NCBI RefSeq assembly: GCF_039540575.1
Contig: NZ_BAABFC010000024.1
Coordinates: 1-62,906, forward strand
Reading direction: 5' to 3'
DNA from: Pseudaeromonas paramecii
Lineage (GTDB): Bacteria > Pseudomonadota > Gammaproteobacteria > Enterobacterales > Aeromonadaceae
Length of the DNA stretch: 62,906 bases
Shown one piece after another: positions 1-7,167 of this stretch (position 1 is its first letter; the number at the start of each line of letters is the position of its first letter). Under the pieces are notes generated by a model. That model had not been told where the DNA came from. It did not search any database and saw only the letters and a list, made by a program, of their open reading frames with translations. A program made the translations under genes and the position numbers.

Positions 1-6
1 ATGCGC

Positions 7-34
7 ATCTTACTCGCTTCCCGCTTTGAGTCAA
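7..34 (-). promoter_or_regulatory. rRNA operon P2 promoter
   Basis: Read on the minus strand this is TTGACT, a 16-bp spacer, then TAAGAT, followed by GCGCAT. The spacer resembles the E. coli rrn P2 spacer (AGCGGGAAG core). It points leftwards out of the window. In E. coli an rRNA operon lies next to clpB in the same relation, so the rRNA genes should begin beyond the left edge. The promoter is seen directly; the operon is inferred. Confidence 0.8.
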
Positions 35-92
35 GCGCTATTTTCTCGCCGCTTTCCTCTGCTGCCGGGCTGTGCCCTGACAACGAGGGCGC

Positions 93-120
93 ATTATAGG
101 GACGCCGCGCCGGCTGGCAA
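93..120 (-). promoter_or_regulatory. rRNA operon P1 promoter
   Basis: On the minus strand this reads TTGCCA, a 16-bp spacer, then TATAAT. The bases around the -10 (CCCTATAATGCGCC) match the E. coli rrnB P1 core almost exactly. The GC-rich discriminator after the -10 is the feature that makes such promoters sensitive to ppGpp and initiating nucleotide levels. A and T runs immediately upstream of the -35 (plus positions 121-135) could serve as an UP element. P2 lies about 85 bp downstream. Confidence 0.85.
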
Positions 121-135
121 GGTTTTTTTGTGACT

Positions 136-176
136 AAAAGCGCGTTTGGCGATTAACTGCACAAACGCGCTTTTTT
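136..176 (-). terminator. clpB: Terminator after clpB
   Basis: A 13-bp perfect inverted repeat (136-148 and 162-174) with a 13-nt loop and T runs on both sides. It starts four bases past the clpB stop codon, so it most likely ends clpB transcription just before the rRNA P1 promoter. On the plus strand it could also block read-through towards clpB. Confidence 0.85.
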
Positions 177-179
177 CAC

Positions 180-2759
180 TCAGGTGCGAGGTGATATCAC
201 CAGCTTGCCGCTCACCATATCCAGTTCGATGGTTTTGCCGACTTGCACCTGCCCACTAAGGATAGCCTGGGCCAGCGGGTTTTCCACTTCCTGCTGAATG
301 GCGCGTTTTAGTGGTCGTGCGCCGTAGACGGGATCGAACCCGGCTTGCGCGAGATGGCTCAGTAGTCCTTCGCTCAGGATAGGTTGGTAACCCATGCCTT
401 TGAGCCGGCTCAGTAAGCCATCCAACTGGATGCGGGCGATGGACTGGATATGCTCACGGCCCAGGGGATGGAACACCACAGTCTCGTCTATCCGATTGAG
501 AAACTCGGGGCGGAAGCTGTGTGTCAGCACCTCCATCAGGGTCTGCTTCATCTCGGCGTAGCTCAGTTGGCCATGCTGTTCCTGGATGAGATCCGATCCC
601 AGGTTGGAGGTCATGATCACCACGGCGTTGCGAAAATCCACGGTGCGACCCTGACCATCGGTGAGCCGACCATCATCCAGCACCTGCAAGAGTATGTTGA
701 ACACATCCGGGTGGGCCTTCTCCACCTCGTCCAGCAGGATGACGGAGTAAGGCTTGCGCCGCACCGCCTCGGTCAGGTAGCCGCCTTCCTCATAGCCCAC
801 GTACCCAGGAGGCGCCCCTACCAGGCGCGCCACGCTGTGCTTCTCCATGAATTCCGACATGTCGATGCGCACCATGGCATCCTGGGTGTCGAATAGAAAC
901 TCGGCCAGCGACTTGCACAGCTCTGTCTTGCCCACCCCGGTGGGACCGAGGAACAGGAAGGAGCCGATGGGACGCATGGGATCCGACAGGCCGGCCCGGC
1001 TGCGACGAATGGCATTGGCCACCGCCTGCACCGCCTCGTCCTGCCCCACCACCCGCTGGTGTAGCTGCTCCTCCATCCGCAGCAGTTTCTCCCGCTCGCC
1101 TTCGAGCATGCGGGCCACCGGGATGCCGGTCCAGCGGGCCAGCACCTCGGCGATCTCCGCGTCCGTCACACGGTTGCGCAAGAGTTTCTGCTCATGCATC
1201 TCGGCAAAGGAGGCCAGATCCAGCTGCTTCTCCAAATCCGGAATTCGGCCGTATTGCAGCTCGGACATGCGCGCCAGATCACCGGCCCGCCGGGCGACCT
1301 CAAACTGCTGGCGCGCCTCTTCCAGTTCGGCCTTGATGTGCTGCGTGCCGGCCAGCGCTGCCTTTTCGGCCCGCCAGACCTCTTCCAGCTCGTTGTACTC
1401 CCGATCCTTGTCCACCAGCTCGCGGTTCAGCGTTTCCAGGCGTTGCACGCTGGCCGCATCCGACTCCTTAGTCAGGGCCTGCTGCTCCATCTTCAATTGA
1501 ATGATGCGTCGCTCCAGGCGATCCAGCTGCTCTGGCTTGGAGTCGATTTGCAACCGGATGCTGGCAGCCGCCTCGTCAATGAGATCGATGGCCTTATCCG
1601 GCAACTGACGATCCGAGATGTAGCGGTGGGACAGGGTCGCCGCCGCGACTATGGCGGGGTCTGTGATCTGCACATGGTGGTGCAGCTCATAGCGCTCCTT
1701 GAGCCCACGCAGGATGGCGATGGTGTCCTCTACGCTGGGTTCGTCGATCAACACCTTCTGGAAGCGCCGCTCCAGCGCCGCATCCTTTTCGATGTACTGG
1801 CGGTACTCATCCAGGGTGGTGGCCCCCACGCAGTGCAGCTCCCCCCGGGCCAGAGCGGGCTTCAACATATTGCCGGCATCCATGGCGCCTTCGGCCTTAC
1901 CGGCCCCCACCATGGTGTGCAGCTCGTCGATGAAGAGGATGATGTTGCCCTCCTCCTTGGCCAGTTCGTTGAGCACCGCCTTCAAGCGCTCCTCAAACTC
2001 ACCGCGATACTTGGCACCCGCCACCAAGGAGCCCATGTCCAGCGACAGCACCCGTTTGTGCTTGAGCCCTTCAGGTACCTCGCCGTTGATGATGCGCTGG
2101 GCCAGGCCTTCGGCGATGGCGGTCTTGCCCACCCCCGGTTCACCGATGAGCACTGGGTTGTTCTTGGTCCGCCGTTGCAGCACCTGTATGGTCCGACGGA
2201 TCTCCTCGTCCCGGCCAATCACGGGATCCAGCTTGCCGGCCTCGGCCCTGGCGGTGAGATCTATGGTGAATTTTTGCAGGGCCTGGCGCTTCTCTTCGGC
2301 CTCCGCATCATCCACCTTGGCGCCACCGCGCACCTCGTTGATGGCCTTGTCCAGCCCGGCCTTGTTGAGCCCGACCTGCTTGAGCAGTTCTCCCAACCCG
2401 CTGCGATCCTCCAGCGCCGCCAGCACGAACATCTCGGAGGAGATGAACTGATCTCCCCGCTGCTGGGCATACTTGTCACACAGGTTGAGCAACCGGCCCA
2501 GCTGGGGAGAGATCTGCAGATCCCCGTCGGTACCACTGACCTTGGGCAGCCGATCCAGGGCCTGATTGAGCTGAGTACGCAGTTGATTGACGTTGCCCCC
2601 CGCTAGCGTGAGCAGCGGGCGCACCGAGCCCCCCTCCTGATTGAGGAGGGCGAGCATCAGATGGATGGGTTCGATGAACTGATTATCCCGGCCCAGTGCC
2701 AACGACTGGGCGTCGGAGATGGCCACCTGGAACTTGCTGGTGAGACGATCAAGACGCAT
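180..2759 (-). CDS. clpB: ATP-dependent disaggregase ClpB (Hsp104 family)
   Basis: ClpB is a cytoplasmic hexameric AAA+ machine that, with DnaK/DnaJ/GrpE, pulls polypeptides out of heat-induced aggregates. The 859-residue product is nearly the E. coli length (857). Visible in order: the N-terminal double Clp domain (about 1-145), a first AAA module with Walker A GEPGVGKT at 206-213 and Walker B ending DELHT, the M-domain coiled coil (about 410-520), and a second AAA module with Walker A GPTGVGKT near 605 and a sensor GARPLKR near the C-terminus. It has no ClpP-binding IGF loop context, as expected for ClpB. The ATG is preceded by AAGGGG and a near-consensus sigma-32 promoter, so heat induction is likely. 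It is followed by a strong terminator and rrn promoters, the same order as in E. coli. Confidence 0.98.
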   Translation of the reverse strand: MRLDRLTSKFQVAISDAQSLALGRDNQFIEPIHLMLALLNQEGGSVRPLLTLAGGNVNQLRTQLNQALDRLPKVSGTDGDLQISPQLGRLLNLCDKYAQQRGDQFISSEMFVLAALEDRSGLGELLKQVGLNKAGLDKAINEVRGGAKVDDAEAEEKRQALQKFTIDLTARAEAGKLDPVIGRDEEIRRTIQVLQRRTKNNPVLIGEPGVGKTAIAEGLAQRIINGEVPEGLKHKRVLSLDMGSLVAGAKYRGEFEERLKAVLNELAKEEGNIILFIDELHTMVGAGKAEGAMDAGNMLKPALARGELHCVGATTLDEYRQYIEKDAALERRFQKVLIDEPSVEDTIAILRGLKERYELHHHVQITDPAIVAAATLSHRYISDRQLPDKAIDLIDEAAASIRLQIDSKPEQLDRLERRIIQLKMEQQALTKESDAASVQRLETLNRELVDKDREYNELEEVWRAEKAALAGTQHIKAELEEARQQFEVARRAGDLARMSELQYGRIPDLEKQLDLASFAEMHEQKLLRNRVTDAEIAEVLARWTGIPVARMLEGEREKLLRMEEQLHQRVVGQDEAVQAVANAIRRSRAGLSDPMRPIGSFLFLGPTGVGKTELCKSLAEFLFDTQDAMVRIDMSEFMEKHSVARLVGAPPGYVGYEEGGYLTEAVRRKPYSVILLDEVEKAHPDVFNILLQVLDDGRLTDGQGRTVDFRNAVVIMTSNLGSDLIQEQHGQLSYAEMKQTLMEVLTHSFRPEFLNRIDETVVFHPLGREHIQSIARIQLDGLLSRLKGMGYQPILSEGLLSHLAQAGFDPVYGARPLKRAIQQEVENPLAQAILSGQVQVGKTIELDMVSGKLVISPRT

Positions 2760-2784
2760 GTCACTACCCCTTTCTTAAATCATG

Positions 2785-2804
2785 GCGACGACCATTGTCG
2801 TCGC
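2785..2804 (-). promoter_or_regulatory. clpB: Hairpin in the clpB leader
   Basis: A perfect 8-bp stem (2785-2792 with 2797-2804) closed by a 4-nt loop, lying between the heat-shock promoter and the ribosome binding site of clpB. It would form in the 5' untranslated RNA. It does not cover the AAGGGG site, so a thermometer role is doubtful; stabilising the mRNA 5' end is as likely. Confidence 0.5.
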
Positions 2805-2811
2805 GGTTAAG

Positions 2812-2843
2812 CATAAGATGGGGGTTAGCGAATGGCTTTCAAG
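2812..2843 (-). promoter_or_regulatory. clpB: Sigma-32 heat-shock promoter of clpB
   Basis: The minus strand reads CTTGAAA, a 13-bp spacer, then CCCCATCT. This matches the RpoH consensus (CTTGAAA, 13-14 bp, CCCCATnT) essentially perfectly. Transcription would start about 50 bp before the clpB ATG, inside the pgeF-clpB gap, so clpB has its own heat-inducible unit in addition to any read-through from rluD-pgeF. Confidence 0.92.
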
Positions 2844-2859
2844 GCCACTTTTTGTGCTT

Positions 2860-3597
2860 TTATGACATCAGCCAGATCAGCCCGGCCATGCGCCCGGTTT
2901 GGCCGTCACGACGATAGGAATAGAAACGCTGGGCATCACTATGAGTACAGAGATCCCCGCCTGACACCTGACCAACACCAACGCTAGCCAGCCGCTGACG
3001 CGCCAGCAGGGGCAGGTCGGCCCACCACTTGCCCGGCACATGGGGATGAAAGGCCGCGACAGCGGCCGGATCCCGCGCCAAAAAAGCAGCCCGCACCTCG
3101 TCCCCCACCTCAAAGGCCTTGGGTCCGATGGCCGGGCCCAGCCAGGCCAGCAGCTGCTCGCCCGGCACCCCCATGGCCTGCACCGTCTGCTCCAGCACGC
3201 CATCACACAGACCGCGCCAACCGGCATGGGCGGTGGCCACCACGCTGCCGGCCTCATCGCACAGCAGTACTGGCAGGCAATCTGCGGTCATCACGGTCAA
3301 GGCCTGGCCTGGCAGGCGAGTGATGGCGGCATCCGCGCGGGGCGGCTGTTGGGGGGCCACCGCCTGACAATCGAACACCGCTGTGCCATGTACCTGCTCC
3401 AGCCACAAGGGCTCGCTTGCCAGCCCCAGCATCTGCCGCAAATGTTGGCGATTTTGCGCCACGTCAGCGGGGGCATCGGCCACATGGTTGCCCAGGTTGA
3501 GGCCGGCATATACCCCCTGGCTGATGCCGCCATCCCGGGTGGTGAAGCAGGCCTGCACCCGCGCCGGCGCCGGCCACTGAGGGCGGATCAGATCCAT
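2860..3597 (-). CDS. pgeF: PgeF (YfiH) multicopper/laccase-domain protein
   Basis: The 245-residue YfiH/PgeF family protein carries the conserved His-Cys-His zinc triad: H70 (LEQVHGT), C107 (TADCLPV) and H124 (ATAHAGWRG). Family members have been described as purine nucleoside phosphorylases or polyphenol oxidases. In E. coli PgeF acts as a peptidoglycan editing factor that hydrolyses misplaced L-Ser from muropeptides. The ATG lies inside the last codons of rluD (10-bp overlap), so the two are translationally coupled, as in many gammaproteobacteria. It is probably cytoplasmic, since no signal peptide is seen. Family assignment is secure; the in vivo substrate is inferred. Confidence 0.93.
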   Translation of the reverse strand: MDLIRPQWPAPARVQACFTTRDGGISQGVYAGLNLGNHVADAPADVAQNRQHLRQMLGLASEPLWLEQVHGTAVFDCQAVAPQQPPRADAAITRLPGQALTVMTADCLPVLLCDEAGSVVATAHAGWRGLCDGVLEQTVQAMGVPGEQLLAWLGPAIGPKAFEVGDEVRAAFLARDPAAVAAFHPHVPGKWWADLPLLARQRLASVGVGQVSGGDLCTHSDAQRFYSYRRDGQTGRMAGLIWLMS

Positions 3598-4568
3598 ACG
3601 ATGTCATCCGGGTGGGCGGCGGTATCGGCCCGCAGCACCTCCAGCAACTCCACCATGTCCGCCGGAATGGGGGAATGCCACTCCATCAGCTCACCCGTGA
3701 TGGGATGCTCCAGACGCAGCATGGTGGCATGCAGGGCCTGACGCTTGAAGCCGCGCAGCGCCTCGGTCAGCTCGGGGGTGGCCTGACGAATGGGCCGCAG
3801 GCGGCCGCCGTACACAGGATCCCCTACCAGGGGATGCTTGATGTAGGCCATGTGCACCCGGATCTGGTGAGTCCGCCCCGTCTCCAGCCGCAAGCGCAAC
3901 CGGGTATGGGCACGGAACTTCTCCGCCACCCGGTAGTGGGTCACCGCCGGCTTGCCCATGGGGTTGACGGCCATGTGGGTGCGCAGGGTGCTGTGCCGGC
4001 TGATGGGCTCGTCTACCGTGCCACCGGCGGTCATGTGCCCCACGGCGATGGCTTCGTACTCGCGGGTGATGTCGCGGCGCTGCAGTGCATCCACCAGGTG
4101 GGTCTGGGCGGGGATGCTCTTGGCCACCACCATCAGGCCGGTGGTGTCCTTGTCCAGGCGGTGCACTATGCCCGCCCGCGGCACCTCGGCAATCGCGGGG
4201 TAATGGTGCAACAGGGCGTTGAGGACGGTACCATCCGGCGTGCCGGCTCCCGGATGCACCACCAGACCGGCGGGCTTGTCGATCACCAGGATGTCATCGT
4301 CCTCGTAGACGATATCCAGCTCGATATCCTGGGGCAGCCACTGATGGGCCTCCTCTATGGTGGCCAGGATGCGGACCTGCTGGCCTTCCATGACCTTGTC
4401 TCTGGGCTTGTTGGCGACCTGACCATCCAGGGTCACCATGTCCTGCAGGATCCACTCCTTGATCCGGGTACGCGAGTAGTCTGGAAACAGGTCTGACAGG
4501 GCCTGATCCAGGCGTTTGCCGTAATGTTGGGCGTCAAAAACCCCGGTTAGTTCAATGGCGTGACTCAT
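3588..4568 (-). CDS. rluD: 23S rRNA pseudouridine synthase RluD
   Basis: RluD converts U1911, U1915 and U1917 in helix 69 of 23S rRNA to pseudouridine. The 326-residue length equals E. coli RluD. An S4 RNA-binding domain occupies about residues 18-80, followed by the RluA-type catalytic domain with HRLDKDT at 136-142; D139 is the catalytic aspartate, at the same number as in E. coli. It heads a minus-strand run rluD-pgeF-(clpB) and is divergent from bamD across a 115-bp gap, the arrangement known from E. coli. The clear motif separates it from RluA and RluC relatives, as does the position next to bamD. Confidence 0.96.
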   Translation of the reverse strand: MSHAIELTGVFDAQHYGKRLDQALSDLFPDYSRTRIKEWILQDMVTLDGQVANKPRDKVMEGQQVRILATIEEAHQWLPQDIELDIVYEDDDILVIDKPAGLVVHPGAGTPDGTVLNALLHHYPAIAEVPRAGIVHRLDKDTTGLMVVAKSIPAQTHLVDALQRRDITREYEAIAVGHMTAGGTVDEPISRHSTLRTHMAVNPMGKPAVTHYRVAEKFRAHTRLRLRLETGRTHQIRVHMAYIKHPLVGDPVYGGRLRPIRQATPELTEALRGFKRQALHATMLRLEHPITGELMEWHSPIPADMVELLEVLRADTAAHPDDIVWI

Positions 4569-4683
4569 GCTCGATCTCTGGTTGACTGTATTCTGGCGAC
4601 TGCCAAGAATGGGCTATTCTAGCTTTTCTTTTGTCCGAGCTTAACGGATACTTCTGCAATTCTGCCAAACCGGATCCGATGCA

Positions 4684-5448
4684 ATGCTGAAGAAGTCTAG
4701 CCCGCTACTGGCGCTTGTCCTGATTTCCGGCCTGATGTCAGGCTGTTCTTCCTCCTCCTCCAAGCCCGCCATTCCGGACGAACCGCCGGAAGTGCTGTTC
4801 CAGCAAGCCCAGTTGCAACTGGACTCCGGCAACTATGCCAAGGCGGTGGAGGTGCTGGAGGCGCTGGATAGCCGCTACCCCTTCGGCCCCTATTCCAACC
4901 AGGTACAGCTGGATCTGATCTACGCCTATTACAAGAACGCCGACACCGCCCAGGCCATCGCCAACATCGACAGATTTATCCGTCTGAATCCGGCTCACCC
5001 GGATATCGACTATGTGTTCTACATGCGCGGCCTGACCAACATGCAGGCGGACTATAACTTCTTCCAATCCGTGCTGCAGATGGATCGCTTCGATCGTGAC
5101 CCTGGCTATGCCCGTCAGGCCTTCGCCGATCTCAAGCGTGTGCTGGTGAGCTACCCCAACAGCAAGTATGCCGCCGATGCCCGCAGCCGCCTGATCTACC
5201 TCAAGGATCGCCTTTCCCGCTACGACCTGGCGGTGGCTGACTTCTACATGCGCCGCAAGGCCTGGCTGTCTGCGGCCAACCGCAGCAAGTACCTGCTGGA
5301 AACCTATCCGGACACCCAGGCGGTGGAGCCGGCGTTAGAGATCATGGTCAAGGCCTATGACAAGCTGCAGATGCCGAACCTGGCCGACCACGCCCGTCAG
5401 GTGCTGGCCACCAACTACCCGAACAACAGCCTGGCGCGCAAATCCTGA
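4684..5448 (+). CDS. bamD: Outer membrane assembly lipoprotein BamD
   Basis: BamD is an essential lipoprotein of the BAM complex, anchored to the inner leaflet of the outer membrane, where it binds BamA and incoming beta-barrel substrates. The 254-residue precursor starts with a lipoprotein signal ending LMSGC (lipid-modified C21), followed by a serine-rich linker. The rest is alpha-helical TPR repeats with typical alternations (NYAKAVEVLEAL, NADTAQAIANIDRFI). Length is normal (E. coli 245). It is divergent from rluD and ends at a strong shared terminator. No other bam gene is in view. Confidence 0.96.
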   Translation: MLKKSSPLLALVLISGLMSGCSSSSSKPAIPDEPPEVLFQQAQLQLDSGNYAKAVEVLEALDSRYPFGPYSNQVQLDLIYAYYKNADTAQAIANIDRFIRLNPAHPDIDYVFYMRGLTNMQADYNFFQSVLQMDRFDRDPGYARQAFADLKRVLVSYPNSKYAADARSRLIYLKDRLSRYDLAVADFYMRRKAWLSAANRSKYLLETYPDTQAVEPALEIMVKAYDKLQMPNLADHARQVLATNYPNNSLARKS

Positions 5449-5468
5449 GCCACCCGCTGAACTGAACA

Positions 5469-5494
5469 AAAACGGCGCCTTTAGGCGCCGTTTT
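5469..5494. terminator. Bidirectional terminator, bamD / gshA
   Basis: An 11-bp perfect stem (5469-5479 with 5484-5494) around a 4-nt loop, with A run before and T run after. It lies between the convergent ends of bamD and gshA and can serve both. Confidence 0.9.
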
Positions 5495-5511
5495 CATTAC
5501 CATACCCGTGA

Positions 5512-7089
5512 CTAGCGGGCCAGGTAGTGACTCAGGAAGTCATCGAAGCTCAGGTGATCCGCCGCCTCGATGTCGGCCTGCTTGGCCAGGGAGGCCGTTG
5601 CCTCCTCGGCAAAATACTCCTCATCCCAGAACCGCAGCGGCTCCTCCAGCAGCTGCTGGCCATAGCGCTCCGCCAGCTGCCGCCCCAGCACACCGTTGTC
5701 CAGCTCCCCGGCCAGCAGGGTATCCAGCAGGCGGGCAGACAGGGTCAGGCTGGGATCCCGCAGCCAGGCTCTGTGCTGCTGCAGGGTCAGCTGGTACTGG
5801 ATGCGGCCGTAGGCCTTGTCCAGCAGCTCGGCCACCAGGGCCAGCTCATCAAACAGCTGTTCCCCCCAGTCCCGCAGGCTCAGTTCGCCTCGCTCACTTT
5901 CCAGCTGCAGCCCGGGGCGCCGGCCCTCCAGCACCACCTTGTTGAGATTGCGCCGGTTGCGGGCCATCTCGGCCTCATCCAGTGCCGGAGACGGCCGCAG
6001 CAGACACCAGACCAGGAACAGATCCAGGAAGCGCAGCTGCTCGGCCTCCACGCCCAGAGGCGAGAAGGGATTCACATCCAGGGTGCGCAGCTCTATGTAT
6101 TCGATGCCGCGCCGCTCCAGGGCACACAGGGTGCGTTCGCCGTTGCGCAGGCTGCGCTTGGGCCGAATGGGCGCGTACAGCTCGTTCTCCAGCTGCAGCA
6201 CCTTGTCGTTGAGCTGACGGTATTCGTCCCCTTCCTTGACGCCGATGGCGGCGAATTCAGGCGCCGAGGTATGCAAGGCGCGGCGCACGCTGCCCACGTA
6301 GCTGGCCAGGTTGTCATGGTTGATGGAGAGCACCGACTGGGCCTTGTTGGTGTAGCCCAGATCCGATAGCCGCAACGAGGTGGCGTAGGGCAGATACAAG
6401 GTACCCTTGCCCAGGCTCTGGAACGGCAAACTGGTCGGCCGACCATTGAGGAAGGAACTACACAGGGCCGGCGAGGCACCGAACAGATAGGGCACCAACC
6501 AGCCGAAACGATAGACGTTGCGGATGAGCCCCATGTACCCATCGCTGATGAACCGTTTGCACTGGCACTTGGCGGCCTGGATCTCCTGCCACTCGCTCCA
6601 GAAGCTGTCGGGCATGGAGAAGTTGTAGTGCACCCCGGAGATCACCTGCATCAGGCTGCCATAACGGTGGTGCAGCCCCTGGCGGTAGAGGGTCTTGACC
6701 CGCCCTTCGTTGGAATGGCCGTACTGGGCCAACCGGATCGGCGTCTGGTCACCGATGAAGCAGGGCATGGACAGCGGCCAGAGCCGCTCCTGCCCCAGGT
6801 GCCGCAGGGCATGCCGATGAATGTCCCCCAGCTGGTTCAGCAGACTCTCCATGGAATCCGAGGCCGGAGTGATGAACTCCATCATGCTCTCGGCATAGTC
6901 GGTGGTGATGTGGCTGTGGGTCAGCGCCGCCCCCAGACCGGCGGGATGATCCTGCATCGACAGACGGCCCTCTGGGGTGATGCGCAACGCCTCACGCTCC
7001 AGACCACGGCGGATACCCCGCAGGGAAGAAAGACGATCCGCCGAACTAAAGCCACTGAGCATGTCGGTCAGGGAAAGACAGGTTGCCAT
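5512..7089 (-). CDS. gshA: Glutamate-cysteine ligase GshA
   Basis: GshA makes gamma-glutamylcysteine from glutamate, cysteine and ATP, the first and rate-limiting step of glutathione synthesis. The 525-residue protein is close to the E. coli enzyme (518) and belongs to the proteobacterial type 1 family. Family blocks are visible: GLEREALR near the N-terminus, ITTDYAESMMEFITP, GVHYNFS, and IELRTLDVNPFSP. It starts at an ATG with AAGGAAA eight bases upstream. Upstream on the same strand lies the M16 protease gene, separated by a cluster of hairpins. The gshB gene is not in this window. Confidence 0.97.
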   Translation of the reverse strand: MATCLSLTDMLSGFSSADRLSSLRGIRRGLEREALRITPEGRLSMQDHPAGLGAALTHSHITTDYAESMMEFITPASDSMESLLNQLGDIHRHALRHLGQERLWPLSMPCFIGDQTPIRLAQYGHSNEGRVKTLYRQGLHHRYGSLMQVISGVHYNFSMPDSFWSEWQEIQAAKCQCKRFISDGYMGLIRNVYRFGWLVPYLFGASPALCSSFLNGRPTSLPFQSLGKGTLYLPYATSLRLSDLGYTNKAQSVLSINHDNLASYVGSVRRALHTSAPEFAAIGVKEGDEYRQLNDKVLQLENELYAPIRPKRSLRNGERTLCALERRGIEYIELRTLDVNPFSPLGVEAEQLRFLDLFLVWCLLRPSPALDEAEMARNRRNLNKVVLEGRRPGLQLESERGELSLRDWGEQLFDELALVAELLDKAYGRIQYQLTLQQHRAWLRDPSLTLSARLLDTLLAGELDNGVLGRQLAERYGQQLLEEPLRFWDEEYFAEEATASLAKQADIEAADHLSFDDFLSHYLAR

Positions 7090-7103
7090 AGGTTTCCTTA
7101 CAA

Positions 7104-7167
7104 GGCGGCCATGCCGCCCCGGTTAGGGCGCCCGCATGCGGGCCCAGGCCGCTCTTAGGGAGCGGCC
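7104..7167 (-). promoter_or_regulatory. Three tandem hairpins between M16 protease and gshA
   Basis: Three GC-rich inverted repeats follow one another: 7104-7109 with 7113-7118, 7130-7135 with 7138-7143, and 7147-7154 with 7160-7167. The last carries the stop codon of the M16 protease gene in its 5-nt loop. None has a T run behind it on the minus strand, so they look more like RNA processing or attenuation structures than classic terminators. The first one sits in the gshA leader. Confidence 0.5.
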
